A stretch of 64,000 nucleotides of DNA from Flavobacteriales bacterium (GCA_016702645.1 JADJDP010000010.1:62001-126000), one strand, 5' to 3'; counted from the first letter of the stretch, positions 37,382 through 49,262 are shown. Program-made: numbers and translations. The notes: generated by a model not told the origin, from the sequence alone.

Positions 37382-38302
37382 ATGCGCGCAGCCATAATCG
37401 ATCTCGGTACCAATACCTTCAACCTGCTGGTCTTCGAGCGCGGCGGGGAAGGCTTGCGGATACTGCATAGTGAAGAGCTGCCTGTGTTCCTGGGCAAGGG
37501 TGGGATCGAGAAAGGAACGATCACGGACGATGCCTTCGAGCGCGGCTTGGAAGCGCTACGGAAGCACAAGGCCACCGCCATCGCTCATGGCGCATCAAGG
37601 ATCACGGCCTTCGGCACCTCGGCCTTGCGCAACGCAGGCAATGGTGCGGACTTCGTCCGTCGCGCAGAAGAGGGCTTGGAGATCACCATCAGCGTCATCC
37701 CTGGTGATCAAGAGGCCGAGCTGATCCTCGCAGGTGTTCGACTGGCCGTACCCTTCGGTCCGCAGCCTTCGCTGGTGATGGACATCGGCGGAGGAAGCAC
37801 CGAGTTCATCTTGGCGACGAACAAAGCACTGATGTGGAAACGCAGCTTCGAACTCGGCGTCACGCGCCTGCGTGAGCGGATCCCGATCAGCGATCCCATC
37901 ACCGTGGAAGAAGAAGCCCGCATCGCTAGGCACCTTGATGATCGACTGGAAGCGCTCTACGCCGTGGTGGAACGGCAGGAACCGCACGTGCTCGTGGGCA
38001 GTGCGGGCAGCTTCGATACACTGGCGCACATCATCGCTGCCGAGCAAGGCGTTGCGCTTTCTCCCGATGCCACCACCCTGCCCTTCTCTGCACTAGAATT
38101 CGATGCGATCAAGGACCGACTGCTGCGCATGACACGCGAGGAACGCTTGCGTGTTCCTGGGTTACCGGAGCATCGCGTGGAAACGATCCCCTACGCGCTC
38201 ATCAGTATCGAGCGTGTGCTCATTGCGGGCGAAATACGCGAACTGGCTTGGAGCAAATACGCACTGAAGGAAGGCGCGGCCGCGAGGATGATCACCGGTT
38301 AG
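37382..38302 (+). CDS. Exopolyphosphatase / guanosine pentaphosphatase (Ppx/GppA family)
   Basis: This 306-aa ASKHA-fold phosphatase has the first phosphate motif IIDLGTNTFNLLVFE at the N-terminus, the GTSALRNAGN segment and the second phosphate-binding motif DIGGGSTEF. Family members hydrolyse polyphosphate or pppGpp; which one is not evident, and the protein lacks the C-terminal HD-like region of long forms. The ATG at 37382 is preferred over 37367. The stop overlaps the convergent metalloprotease gene by 4 bp. Confidence 0.9.
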   Translation: MRAAIIDLGTNTFNLLVFERGGEGLRILHSEELPVFLGKGGIEKGTITDDAFERGLEALRKHKATAIAHGASRITAFGTSALRNAGNGADFVRRAEEGLEITISVIPGDQEAELILAGVRLAVPFGPQPSLVMDIGGGSTEFILATNKALMWKRSFELGVTRLRERIPISDPITVEEEARIARHLDDRLEALYAVVERQEPHVLVGSAGSFDTLAHIIAAEQGVALSPDATTLPFSALEFDAIKDRLLRMTREERLRVPGLPEHRVETIPYALISIERVLIAGEIRELAWSKYALKEGAAARMITG

Positions 38303-41283
38303 GGAAGCTGCTGAACACGCGACGCCGTAGGCACCGAGCCACCCACCGTCTGCAGGATGGGATCGCGGTCGTTGTTCGCCCCCACATACTTCACCAGGCC
38401 ATCCATGTTCACATCCGCACCCACATACGTGTTGGCTACCGTGTTGGTGGGGACGTTCCCGCCGATCGCAACCAAGATAGGATCCCGATCATTGTTCACG
38501 CCCACGTAGCGCACCGTGCCATCTGACGTTACCTCGCCGCACCACATTGTCATCTTCGTTCCCACCTGCTTCTGCGCATTGGTCCCGTAGGTCGCAGTGA
38601 CAGGGTTGGTGAAGTCGACCGTAGCAGGCAACGACGTGAGCGCAACCCCAGCGCTGGTCATTACGCCCAAGTGGTTGCGGTGGCGCAAAGCAATGGCATA
38701 GTTGCCGGGAGCCGCGTCGAACACCACGGGCGAGGTTCCATCCGTACCCACCACATCACCATCGCGCTGTACCAATGCAGTTCGCGTGGCGAGCACTGCA
38801 TATGGCGAGGACGGCTGTCGCAATTCAACCACCACCCAGTCGGCAATGGCGTTGGCCCCCGTTCGTGCGATCACTCCGTTCGTGATAACCGTGCCAGTGC
38901 CACCGGTAACCATTGTGTAGGACAGCGATGTGTACGGCTCGAGGCCGGGTATCAAGCTCGCACCACGCAGGGCATCGTTCATCAGCAGGTTCGCCTCCAC
39001 GTAGGGTCCATCAAGGAAGACCTTTGGAGCAACGGTGATGCGCGGCGCGCACGGTGTGCCCGACGTGTAGAGTTGCATCACCTCCCCTGCCGTGAGTTCG
39101 CGACGGTGGAAGGTGAGATCGTCCAAGGAACCGTTCAGATGGAAATTCGGCAGGAAGAATCCACCGATGTACAAGGTGCGGTTGAGGTCCGTGAGACCAC
39201 CCGCGTGCTGCTCGTTGTCGAACAAGCTGCCGTTCTTGTAGATCTTCATGGTGTTGGACACCGCGCTGGAAGTGACCACGTAGTGCTCCCATTCGCCGTA
39301 GAGCGGGTAGCCCGTGTAGTAGCAGCGCCCCGTACCATCGTAGGTGCCGAAGGTCCACGCGAAGTCGTTGGAGCCTGTATGGAAATAGTGCGGGCTCACC
39401 AGGAAACGATCGCTGGCGATATCGGGCCATGCCCACACGATGAGGTTGCCCTTGCTCTGAACAGCCTTCACCCAGAAGCTGATGCTGATCTCGTTGCTGA
39501 TGGCCCAGGTGTTCAGGTCAGTCACCGCGATGCGATCGTCCACACCATCGAAGGCGTAGGCCGCGTTCGGAACGCCGTAGCGATCAGCTGTGGGCAACGG
39601 CCCATCCAAGGTGCCGTTGTGCCCATTGCCAGATGCATCGTTCGGCGAGTTATTGAACGGGTAGCAAGCCACAAGTCCATCACTCAAGCTGTTCCCTGCC
39701 GTGGTGAACCCGGCCGCAGGCGCATACACGGAAGCACCGCCGGAGCAGTTGGTCTTCACCTGGAAGGTGTAATTCGTCCACGCGGTAAGCCCCGACAAGG
39801 GATACGATGTGCCAGCGATCGCGAGCACCGTGTTCCAAGTGGGCGCGCCCACTTGTTTCCATTGAAGGTCGTAGGAGACCGCACTGTTCGCTGGCATCCA
39901 ATTCAACAAGGCCGTGGTCGTTGTTATGCTACTCGCGTTCGATCCGAAAACGGTGCCGCACGCCACGGCAGCACACGTGATCAGGCATGGCGCGGCAGAA
40001 ACAGAATTGGTGATCACCGCCAGCGGCTGCGGACCGAAGCCATTGTTGAAGTTGATGCCCACGGCGTTCAGGTGGCAATAGCTCATGATGGTGCCACCGC
40101 TCGGCGGAATGGGCCCCGTGGCGCAGGTCCCGCCCTCCGGGTAACCGGCGGTGGGCCCACAACCATCGATCTGTGTGTTGTTGCCGTTCCAAACGCAGGC
40201 ATGCGTGTGGTTCGATCCCAGCAAATGGCCTTGCTCATGGGTCACAACGAACACGCTCGATGAATAGGTGGGTACGTTCAGGAAGGTGGTGCTGATGTTG
40301 CTGTAGCACATCGAATTGTCGTTATCGATGTTGCACAGCCCGGCAAGGCTGGCGGCGCGACCGCCACCACCGGTGAGTCCGACCAGGTGCGCGAGGTCGC
40401 CATTGAAGGAGTTGCGCGCGTTCTGGAAGTAGGTGAGCTGCTCCAGCTGCGTGGTGCCGACGTACGGGCTTGGCACATCCCACACGTACACTTCGTTAAG
40501 TACCACACTGATGCCGCCATTGGTGTACAAGGCGGCGCTCTGGTTGAAGAGCGCGGTGATGTAGTTCACGGTGTTCACCACGCTGCCCTTGGCCAAGAAG
40601 ACATCGTAGTTCACCTCCCAGTAGAAGCGCACGCACTTCAGCGAGCGATCGCCACCGCCCTCCTGTATCCCGTCCTCTTCATCCGGAGCAGCTCCTTCCG
40701 GTGTATCGCACACGAAGGGCTGTGGCGGCAGATCCTTCGTAGCGTAATAGACGTGCGCATCCCTTCCCTCCATCGGCCCTAGGACATGATCGCCGTGGCC
40801 ATCGCTTACGATGCCCATCACCTGGCCGGGAAAGATGCTGATCGCTGCGAGCGTGTTCGGATCATCGTTCACGATGCCCACGTAGTGCAAGCCGGGCGGC
40901 GCCTCGATCGGTCGTCCGGTGCTGGCGAGAATCACCTGGAACTCATCCGTCATCCGGTCGGAGACCACAAGGCGCAAATGCACATCACCCTGTCGGGCGG
41001 GCACGATCAGCTCAAGCGTGCGCGGACTTGTTCGCAGGAGTTCCTCCAAGACGCGATCGTTCGCGGAGAACATCGACGCACTTGGGAAAGCTCGTGCTGT
41101 GCGCGCATCAACAGGCATGGTGGAAAAGGGGCGCACCACATCAGCGCCACTGGTCCGGGGTTCCGCGGCGACCCGCGCGGCCACACCCCGCGGGCTGGTG
41201 CCTTGCGCCCATCCCGCGGCAGGGAGCAGGATGCACAACATCAGCACGACATCGCGATGAATCGAGGGTCTATATGGATGCAT
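38299..41283 (-). CDS. Secreted metzincin protease with FN3, LamG and NDRD C-module
   Basis: This 994-aa exported protein has a signal peptide (LPAAGWAQ), a pro-region, and a metzincin domain with HEQGHLLGSNH (fits HExxHxxGxxH) and a Met-turn TIMSYCH. A fibronectin-III-like domain (about 470-550) follows, then a LamG/concanavalin-like domain (about 560-745). Next comes the cluster-specific beta-domain starting near LMNDALRG. At the end are two dockerin-like repeats containing NNDRDPIL, ending RVQQLP. Reprolysin-like proteases degrade matrix proteins. It is the first-complete and longest of four genes with this ending. Confidence 0.9.
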   Translation of the reverse strand: MHPYRPSIHRDVVLMLCILLPAAGWAQGTSPRGVAARVAAEPRTSGADVVRPFSTMPVDARTARAFPSASMFSANDRVLEELLRTSPRTLELIVPARQGDVHLRLVVSDRMTDEFQVILASTGRPIEAPPGLHYVGIVNDDPNTLAAISIFPGQVMGIVSDGHGDHVLGPMEGRDAHVYYATKDLPPQPFVCDTPEGAAPDEEDGIQEGGGDRSLKCVRFYWEVNYDVFLAKGSVVNTVNYITALFNQSAALYTNGGISVVLNEVYVWDVPSPYVGTTQLEQLTYFQNARNSFNGDLAHLVGLTGGGGRAASLAGLCNIDNDNSMCYSNISTTFLNVPTYSSSVFVVTHEQGHLLGSNHTHACVWNGNNTQIDGCGPTAGYPEGGTCATGPIPPSGGTIMSYCHLNAVGINFNNGFGPQPLAVITNSVSAAPCLITCAAVACGTVFGSNASSITTTTALLNWMPANSAVSYDLQWKQVGAPTWNTVLAIAGTSYPLSGLTAWTNYTFQVKTNCSGGASVYAPAAGFTTAGNSLSDGLVACYPFNNSPNDASGNGHNGTLDGPLPTADRYGVPNAAYAFDGVDDRIAVTDLNTWAISNEISISFWVKAVQSKGNLIVWAWPDIASDRFLVSPHYFHTGSNDFAWTFGTYDGTGRCYYTGYPLYGEWEHYVVTSSAVSNTMKIYKNGSLFDNEQHAGGLTDLNRTLYIGGFFLPNFHLNGSLDDLTFHRRELTAGEVMQLYTSGTPCAPRITVAPKVFLDGPYVEANLLMNDALRGASLIPGLEPYTSLSYTMVTGGTGTVITNGVIARTGANAIADWVVVELRQPSSPYAVLATRTALVQRDGDVVGTDGTSPVVFDAAPGNYAIALRHRNHLGVMTSAGVALTSLPATVDFTNPVTATYGTNAQKQVGTKMTMWCGEVTSDGTVRYVGVNNDRDPILVAIGGNVPTNTVANTYVGADVNMDGLVKYVGANNDRDPILQTVGGSVPTASRVQQLP

Positions 41284-41423
41284 TGTGGCTTATCCGCGCT
41301 GTTGGCGACCAACCTGCGCCTCACGGAACACTGGAAAGACGGCGCTGACACACTTTAGTTGTCCGCAATCCTATTGCACGCTCACACTCGGCCTGCTTCG
41401 GAACGCCCTCCCGACCATCCGGA

Positions 41424-42863
41424 TCATGGCAACTGCTGCACCCGCGTATTCGTGGGCGTGCTCCCGCCCACTGTGGTGAGTATCGGATCACGATCATTGT
41501 TCGCGCCCACGTAGCTGATGACCCCGTTCATGTTCACATCGAGCGGGCTGTACACATTGCTCACCGTGTTGTTGGGCGAGCTGCCGCCGATGGCCACGAG
41601 GATGGGATCGCGGTCGTTGTTGGCGCCGATGTAGCGGATGGTGCCATCGCCCGTGACATCTCCAGCCCACAGGCAATAGTTGCCGCTTTTCAGCACGCGG
41701 GCGTTCGTGCCGTAGGCCGCCTGCAACTGGCTGCGGAAATCAATCGTGGTGTTCATGGGATCGACACTTAGCGGTATCGCAGCGGCCATCATAACCGCAA
41801 GGTGATTGCGATGTCGCAGTGCGACGTAGTAGCTCCCGGCAGCGACCGGCACGTTGATGTACACGCTTCCGTCGGTATCCACCACATCGCCATCACGTTG
41901 CACCAGCACGGGCCTTGAGTACACCACCGTGGCAGGCGATGCGGCACTGCGCAGTTCAACCACCATCCAATCGACGATGGCGTTGGCGCCGGTGGTGCTC
42001 AACACCGTGGGGGCGATGGTGAGCCCGGAAGGAGATCCCGTGTATGCGTACCCGAGCGCGGTATAGGGTTCCGTGGTGGGGATCAATCCGGCAGCACGCA
42101 ACCCGTCGCTCATCAATGTCCCGCTGACATAGCAGCCATCGAGGAAGGCGCGCAGGTTGAAGTTGGTGCCGCAATCGCCGGGCGTTACGCTCTGCGCAAC
42201 GAATGTGATCAGGCCGGTGGTGCTCAAAGCCCAGCACTGCGTGAAGCTTCCGCAGTTGTAACCGGGATAGGCCGTCGGCGTTGCATCGATGCCGAAGGTG
42301 TGCGTGCCCGCAGCGAGAAGCGTGTTGTACCGCCACACTGCGGCGCTCTCCTGCGTGAAGCCGCTTGCAACCGTTCCTGTACTGCCGTCGACGGTGTAGG
42401 TGTGACTGCCCGCGCTGCCGCAGGCGATATTGGCATTGGTCCAGCGCAGTGCGCGAAGCCCGGTGCTGCAATCGAGCGTAAGCGAGTATTGCAGGTCCAT
42501 TACCGGCCGGTTCAAGGTACCCGTCCATGCACCGATGGATTGACAGGCGGTGGGGTCATCGAACGCGGTGACGTTGACCGCCGTGACCACCGGATCATTG
42601 GTCCAGGGCACGTGGTAGGTATAACCGTTCGAGCCCGTTCCGCCCGACAGGTACACACTGCCATCATCGGTGCTTATCGCGTAGGCGTAGCTGGTCATGG
42701 TCGGCGTGCCGAAGAACTGGACCACCACATCGAAGCCAGAGCAGTTCACGGTCCCGATGGTGACCACGCTGGCCACGTTGCATTGGGAACGTGCCTTGTG
42801 CGCGATCGCAATGCCCAGCACAAGGACCAGAGCAGATCGTGCGATGTACTTTAACAGGACCAT
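41424..42863 (-). CDS. Secreted protein with NDRD C-terminal module (paralogue 2)
   Basis: This 479-aa protein has a signal peptide (LGIAIAHKARSQ). A beta-rich N-half without recognised family (residues 25-245) is followed by the shared domain (about 250-400: LMSDGLRAAGLIP, WMVVELRS, LVQRDGDV, VALRHRNHL). The C-terminal repeats hold GDVTGDGTIRY and DVNMNGVISY, each followed by NNDRDPIL. No enzyme motif is visible. It lies 140 bp upstream of the protease gene on the same strand. Confidence 0.85.
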   Translation of the reverse strand: MVLLKYIARSALVLVLGIAIAHKARSQCNVASVVTIGTVNCSGFDVVVQFFGTPTMTSYAYAISTDDGSVYLSGGTGSNGYTYHVPWTNDPVVTAVNVTAFDDPTACQSIGAWTGTLNRPVMDLQYSLTLDCSTGLRALRWTNANIACGSAGSHTYTVDGSTGTVASGFTQESAAVWRYNTLLAAGTHTFGIDATPTAYPGYNCGSFTQCWALSTTGLITFVAQSVTPGDCGTNFNLRAFLDGCYVSGTLMSDGLRAAGLIPTTEPYTALGYAYTGSPSGLTIAPTVLSTTGANAIVDWMVVELRSAASPATVVYSRPVLVQRDGDVVDTDGSVYINVPVAAGSYYVALRHRNHLAVMMAAAIPLSVDPMNTTIDFRSQLQAAYGTNARVLKSGNYCLWAGDVTGDGTIRYIGANNDRDPILVAIGGSSPNNTVSNVYSPLDVNMNGVISYVGANNDRDPILTTVGGSTPTNTRVQQLP

Positions 42864-42877
42864 GGTACAGGCAAGAT

Positions 42878-44272
42878 TTAGGGCAGCTGCTGCACCCGTG
42901 TATTCGTCGGCGTGCTTCCGCCCACCGTGGTCAGGATCGGATCGCGATCATTGTTCGCGCCCACGTACTTGATCACGCCATCCATATTCACATCCAGCGG
43001 GCTGTACACGTTGCTTACCGTATTGGTGGGCGTGCTGCCGCCGATGGCGATGAGGATGGGGTCGCGGTCGTTGCCGTTACCTACGTACTGCACGATGCCG
43101 TTGCCAGTGGCATCACCAGCCCAAAGGCATAGCACACCATTCTTGTACCTGAGTGGGGCCGTACCATATGCCGATGTCGATCCGACGCGGAAGTCGTATG
43201 GATCGGAATGCGGGTCGAAGAACAAGGGTTGTGAGAACTGGGAGATTGCTCCCAGGTGGTTTCGATGTCTCAAGGCGACGTGGTAGTTGCCGGGAGCAAC
43301 AGGGAAATTCACATACGGGTCTCCATCCGGATCGATCAGATCGCCATCCCGTTGAAGAAGCACCGGCTTGGAATACACGACCGTGGTGAGGGTGGGACGC
43401 AACTCGACGATCATCCAATCCACGCATCGCATCATTGCCTGTAACGGTCAATAGACCCGGTGCGATCGGCGTCATCGGTCCAGCACCAATGTATGTGTAT
43501 CCCATCGCACCATATGGTTCGCTGGAAGGAATGAGGTCTCCGGTACGGAGCGCGTCGTTCATCAGCGGTGGTGTTGCCAATGGGCCGTCCAAGGCGGTCC
43601 GGATTCGTGCATTCACCCCGCAATCACCAATGCCCAGATTGAGCACGAGGAAATCCATGGGTTGCCAGCAATCATAGAACCCGTTCGCAGGACATTGGTT
43701 TGCACCTTCGCTCATAATGAGGCGATAGGCCCCGTTCGGCAATGGTGGCAGAACGAAAGTGCTGGGTCCTGCAACGGGCAAAGCACTGATCGCACCGCTA
43801 GCCGCGATCTGCCAGGTGACCGTGTTCTGAACGCTGTAGGTATAAGTGCCCGGCAGGGAACATGCCGTCATGAAGAACTGGAGCCGGATCGACGTGCTAC
43901 CGGTAGCGCAATCCAATTCACGGTTAATGTTGAGCGACCCCTGGCAGGAAAGTATGTTCTGCACCAGGATGGTTGTGATGCAACCCATGCCATCGGTTAC
44001 CGTCCATTCGGAGTAGTTGTTAGTGGATAATAACCGGCCCAATCTAGCTGCAGCGTGAACGCGGAATTCGAATGACCGGCGACGAAAACGTTGGGTTGGA
44101 TGCCCCAGTCCGATTGTATCGTGTACGGCCCCGTACCGCCGGTGAATTGCAGGGTGATGGAGCCGGGCTGGACAGAGCAATCGGCGAAATTGAAGATGCC
44201 GGATCCGGTCAACGTACACTGTCCATGAACGAAAACGGAACAGAACAGGCTTAAAAGGCAGATGGTCCTCAT
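42878..44272 (-). CDS. Secreted SprB-repeat protein with NDRD module (paralogue 3, frameshifted)
   Basis: Three frames encode one protein of about 465 aa: a signal peptide (SLFCSVFVHGQ), an SprB-like repeat (LQFTGGTGPYTI ... WTVTDGMGC), the shared domain (LMNDALRTGDLIP) and two NNDRDPIL-type repeats. The first break is between 44011 and 44035. The second is near 43425, where GCGATGCGTGG replaces an expected GCGATCGTGG. Both are one-base changes that restore the family sequence exactly, favouring assembly error. Its ATG overlaps the stop of the remnant upstream (ATGA). Confidence 0.82.
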
Positions 44273-44469
44273 GGAAGCTGCGCTGTCCGCGTATTCGTCG
44301 GCGTGCTGCCGCCCACGGTGGTCAGTATCGGGTCGCGATCGTTGTTCGCGCCTACGTATTTGATCACACCATCCAGGTTCACATCGAGCCGGCTGTACAC
44401 ATTGTTTACCACATTGGTAGGCGCGCTGCCGCCGATGGCCACGAGGATGGGATCACGGTCGTTGTTCAT
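44269..44469 (-). pseudogene. Orphan NDRD C-terminal module (remnant of a fourth paralogue)
   Basis: This 66-codon frame contains only the last part of the first repeat and all of the second repeat of the shared module, ending TNTRTAQLP. There is no signal peptide and no upstream domain; the 5' part is missing and the regulator gene follows on the other strand. It starts at an ATG that is really an internal Met-like position in NNDRDPIL. It is probably the stub left after deletion or recombination between paralogues. Confidence 0.75.
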
Positions 44470-44579
44470 GGTTGCATTCGACTTGAGAAAGACGCCAGAC
44501 GCGATGCCGGTTGCCGCAAGCTAGGCATCCGCTCCCATCCGCATCTTTGCCCGTTCCCGTCTAGCCGGGACCAAGACCC

Positions 44580-45752
<1,173 letters not shown>

Positions 45753-45954
45753 GTTCGGCAGGAAAAAGGCCCCGGCTCGTCCGAGATCGGCGACCTGCTA
45801 CCGTTCGTAGGGCCGTTCCGGCCCTTGGCCGAACACACATACCAAAGGGGACAAAACGGCGTGTTTGCTAGGCAACCGTGGTCTTTCCCCGCCGTCTCTT
45901 TGCATGGAACCACCTGCTTTCGCGGCTGCGGCCGCACCACTAAACCTGCACGCC

Positions 45955-46413
45955 ATGGACTATTTAATGGGCATCCACGACTACTTCTACAAGACGTTGG
46001 GCATGGGGAACGCCTTCTACTATGCCATCGGCTTCGTTACCATCATAGCGCTACTGGCCCAGTGGCGCTTGTACGAAAAGTGCCGCCTCCCCGGACTCGC
46101 CGCCTTCGTTCCCATCTGGAACATCGTGGTCTTCCTGCGGATCGTCGGTCGTCCGGCCTGGCAGGGTTGGTTGTTCCTGGTCCCGGTCTATGGCCAGCTC
46201 TACTTCCTGCCCAAGGTCTGGATCGAAGTGGTGCAGTGCTTCGGCAAGCGTAGCATGCTGGATTACATCCTCGTGATCGCGCTCAATGGCCTTTACGTGA
46301 TGAACCTGGCCTTCGGTGAGAATGAGCAGTACCTCGGCCCGAAGTTCAACGCGGTCCATCTCCCGCCCCCAACAAAGCTCAGCAAGGGCGGTGCCCGCCC
46401 TCAGTTGGCGTGA
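45955..46413 (+). CDS. DUF5684-type membrane protein
   Basis: This 152-aa protein has about four hydrophobic segments and the pattern YEKCRLPGLAAFVPIWN, YILVIALNGLYVMN typical of the DUF5684 family, once thought related to signal-peptidase-associated membrane proteins. Its function is unknown. ATG at 45955 is used because the earlier part of the frame is Ala/Pro-rich filler. A GC-rich hairpin precedes alaS on the other strand. Confidence 0.8.
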   Translation: MDYLMGIHDYFYKTLGMGNAFYYAIGFVTIIALLAQWRLYEKCRLPGLAAFVPIWNIVVFLRIVGRPAWQGWLFLVPVYGQLYFLPKVWIEVVQCFGKRSMLDYILVIALNGLYVMNLAFGENEQYLGPKFNAVHLPPPTKLSKGGARPQLA

Positions 46414-46440
46414 AGTAACACAAGGTGCTTCACGTCGCAC

Positions 46441-46476
46441 CGAGGCCCTTCCCCGATGCGTCGCGGAGGGGCTTCG
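46441..46476. terminator. Hairpin between convergent genes
   Basis: A 10-bp stem (46441-46450 with 46467-46476, two G-U pairs) separates the DUF5684 gene from the end of alaS. The following sequence is TTGTGTT on the plus strand. Confidence 0.5.
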
Positions 46477-46492
46477 TTGTGTTCGGGCTGTT

Positions 46493-49116
46493 TCAGGAGA
46501 GGATCTCTTCGGCCTTCTTGAGCGCACTGGCCATACCACCGGGCTCTTTGCCTCCGGCGGTGGCATAATCCGGTTGGCCACCACCACCACCCTTGATCTC
46601 CGGGCTTATCTGCTTGATGATGTCCACGGCCTTCAAGCCCGTGGCATCGGCGAAAGCCTTGCCCAAGGACACGGCCAGCAGCGGCTTGCCATCGATCGCG
46701 GAACCGACCACGAACGCCAGGTCCGAGTGCTGCTCACGCAAGGCGTACCCGAGGTCCTTCAGGCCTGCGCGTCCAGGTCGATCTGTTGTACCAAAAACTT
46801 CAGGCCCTTCCCATTGGCCTTCGCCTTGGCGGGAAGCGAGGAGGCATAGCCACGTACTCGCTCCTTGCCCGCCTTTTCCATTTCCTTGCCCAGCGCCGCG
46901 TTCTGCTCCAGGAGCTTCTCCACTGCGTGGACGATGTCGGCCGGGTGCTTCAGCAGTGCATTGATCGCGTCCAGTTTCGCGAGCTTCTCGTTGATCATGC
47001 GCTCTGCCTCCACGCTGGTGATGGCTTCGATGCGGCGGATGCCGGCCAGCCAGGGCGCTCTCGCTCACGATGCGGAAGGGGCCGATGACACCCGTGCGTG
47101 GCACATGGGTTCCGCCACAGAGTTCCACGCTCGGTCCGAACTTCACCACACGCGCGCTGTTCGCCGTACTTCTCACCGAAGAGCGCCATGGCTCCCATTG
47201 CCCTGCTTCAGCAATGGGAACATTGCGTCGATCATCGAACACGATGTCCTCGGTGATCATCGCGTTCACTTCGCGCTCGATGGCCGCGAGCTCCTCGGGC
47301 GTGACCTTGGCGAAATGACTGATGTCGAAGCGCAGGCGGTCCGGGGCGACCAATGAACCCTTCTGTTCCCATGCGTGCCCAGTTGCTTGCGAAGCACGTG
47401 GTGGAGCAAGTGCGTGGCGGTGTGGTTGCGTGCAGTGAGGTTGCGGCGCGATGCGTCCACCTGTGCGCTGAACGAAGCGTTCACATCCTTCGGCAGCGCC
47501 TTGGTGAAGTGAACGATGAGCTGGTTCTCGCGCTTCGTGTCGAGCACCTCGACCCTTTCGTCGCCATTGATCAGCCAGCCTTGGTCGCCCACCTGTCCTC
47601 CGCCTTCGGCATAGAAGGGCGTACGGTCGAGGACGATCTGGAATTGGTCCCCCCCTTGCCGCTCACCTTTCCGGTAGCGGAGAATTCGTGCTGGGCTGCT
47701 CAACTCGTCGTAGCCAACGAATGTCGTTTCGCCTTTCGCCAGATCCACCCAGTCTCCGGTGGTAACGGTCGTGGCTGCACGTGAACGCTCCTTCTGCTTT
47801 TGCAGTTCCGCTTCAAATCCTTTCATGTCCACATCGCGGCCTTGCTCACGCGCCATGAGTTGCGTCAGATCGATGGGGAAACCGAAGGTGTCGAAGAGCT
47901 CGAAGGCTTTGTCACCGGGGATCGTTCCCCTTGGCGGCTCTCCGAGAGGGCTTGCTCCAAACGCTTGGTGCCCTGCTCCAGCGTACGCAGAAAAGCCTTC
48001 TCCTCCTCCAACATCACGTTCTCGATGATGCCATGTTGCTTCCTCAGTTCCGGGAACTGATCGCCCATCTCTTTCACCAGCGTTGCCACGAGCGCATGCA
48101 TGAAAGGTTCTGTGAAGCCCAGGAAGCTGTAGCCGTATCGCACCGCACGACGCAGGATCCGACGGATCACATAACCCGCGCCCGTGTTGCTCGGCAATTG
48201 TCCATCGGCAATGGCGAACGAGATCGCGCGCAGGTGATCGGCGATCACACGCATGGCGATATCGGCTTTCACCCGGTTGACTGTTCAGGGTCGCACCGTA
48301 CTTCCTGCCACACTGCTTTGAGACCGGCTGGATCAGCGGCTGGAACACATCCGTATCGTAGTTGCTGCGCTTGCCTTGCAGCACCATGCACAGGCGTTCG
48401 AAGCCCATGCCCGTGTCCACATGCTGCGCTGGAAGTGTGTGCAAGGAACCATCGGCCTTGCGCTCGAACTGCATGAACACGTTGTTCCAGATCTCGATCA
48501 CCTGCGGATGATCGTTGTTCACGAGATCCCGACCGGGCTTGGCCTTCTTCTCTTCCGCGGTCCGCACATCCACATGGATCTCGGTGCACGGTCCGCACGG
48601 ACCCGTATCGCCCATTTCCCAGAAGTTGTCCTTGCGACTGAACGGAAGAATGCGCTCCGCAGGAAGGTACTGCAGCCAAAGCTGCCTCGTCTCCTCGTCC
48701 GCCTCCAGCTCGTCCGCAGCGTCGCCGCCGAAGTAGGTGACGTAGATGTTCTCCTTGTCGATCTTGTACTCGTCCACCAGCAGTTCCCACGCCCACTGGA
48801 TCGCTTCCTTCTTGAAGTAATCACCGAAGCTCCAGTTGCCGAGCATCTCGAACATCGTGTGGTGGTAGGTGTCTATACCCACCTCCTCCAGATCGTTGTG
48901 CTTGCCCGAAACGCGCAGGCACTTCTGCGTATCGGCTATGCGTTTGTCCTTCGCGGGTCGGTTACCGAGAAAGAGGTCCTTGAACTGGTTCATCCCGGCG
49001 TTGGTGAACATCAACGTGGGGTCGTCCTTCACCACCATGGGTGCGCTGGGCACGATGGTGTGGCCGCGCTTGGCGAAATGATCGAGGAACTTCTGGCGGA
49101 TCTCGCGGGAGGTCAT
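46493..49116 (-). CDS. alaS: Alanyl-tRNA synthetase (several frameshifts)
   Basis: The locus encodes about 870 aa, the normal AlaRS length, but it is split among frames. The catalytic domain is in the first 840 nt (FTNAGMNQFK, GKHNDLEEVG, and the Cys/Cys region GPCGPC). The editing domain keeps HTATHLL and the zinc site CGGTHV. The C-terminal part contains GGGGGQPDYATAGG. Breaks are near 48285, 47930, 47370, 47205, 47150, 47060 and 46765. AlaRS is essential and single-copy, so these are almost certainly sequence errors. The ATG at 49116 (MTSREIRQKF) is the standard start. Confidence 0.9.
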
Positions 49117-49245
49117 GCGTGCTGAAAAGAGGCGCCGAAGGTACCGAGCGCGCATCTGTCGTGGAGGCGCAAGCAATGCCCGGTCGATACACATTCTTTA
49201 ACAGCCGCCCGTCGAACGGCACCGGACGATCCACAGTGCCCCGGC

Positions 49246-49253
49246 TATCTTCG
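49246..49253 (+). promoter_or_regulatory. -7 box (TATCTTCG)
   Basis: TAnnTTYG match 9 nt before the M23 peptidase ATG, implying a very short leader. Confidence 0.6.
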
Positions 49254-49262
49254 GTGCCCGCC

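Noticed and set aside
38671..40263. A 530-aa plus-strand frame inside the metalloprotease gene
   Set aside because: Antisense to a protein with clear domains.
38299..44469. The repeated 3' ends as a CRISPR array
   Set aside because: The repeats are coding, kilobases apart and lie at gene ends; there are no short regular spacers.
46493..49116. alaS as a decayed pseudogene with a second copy elsewhere
   Set aside because: All domains are present in order, and breaks are single-base; sequence error is a simpler explanation.
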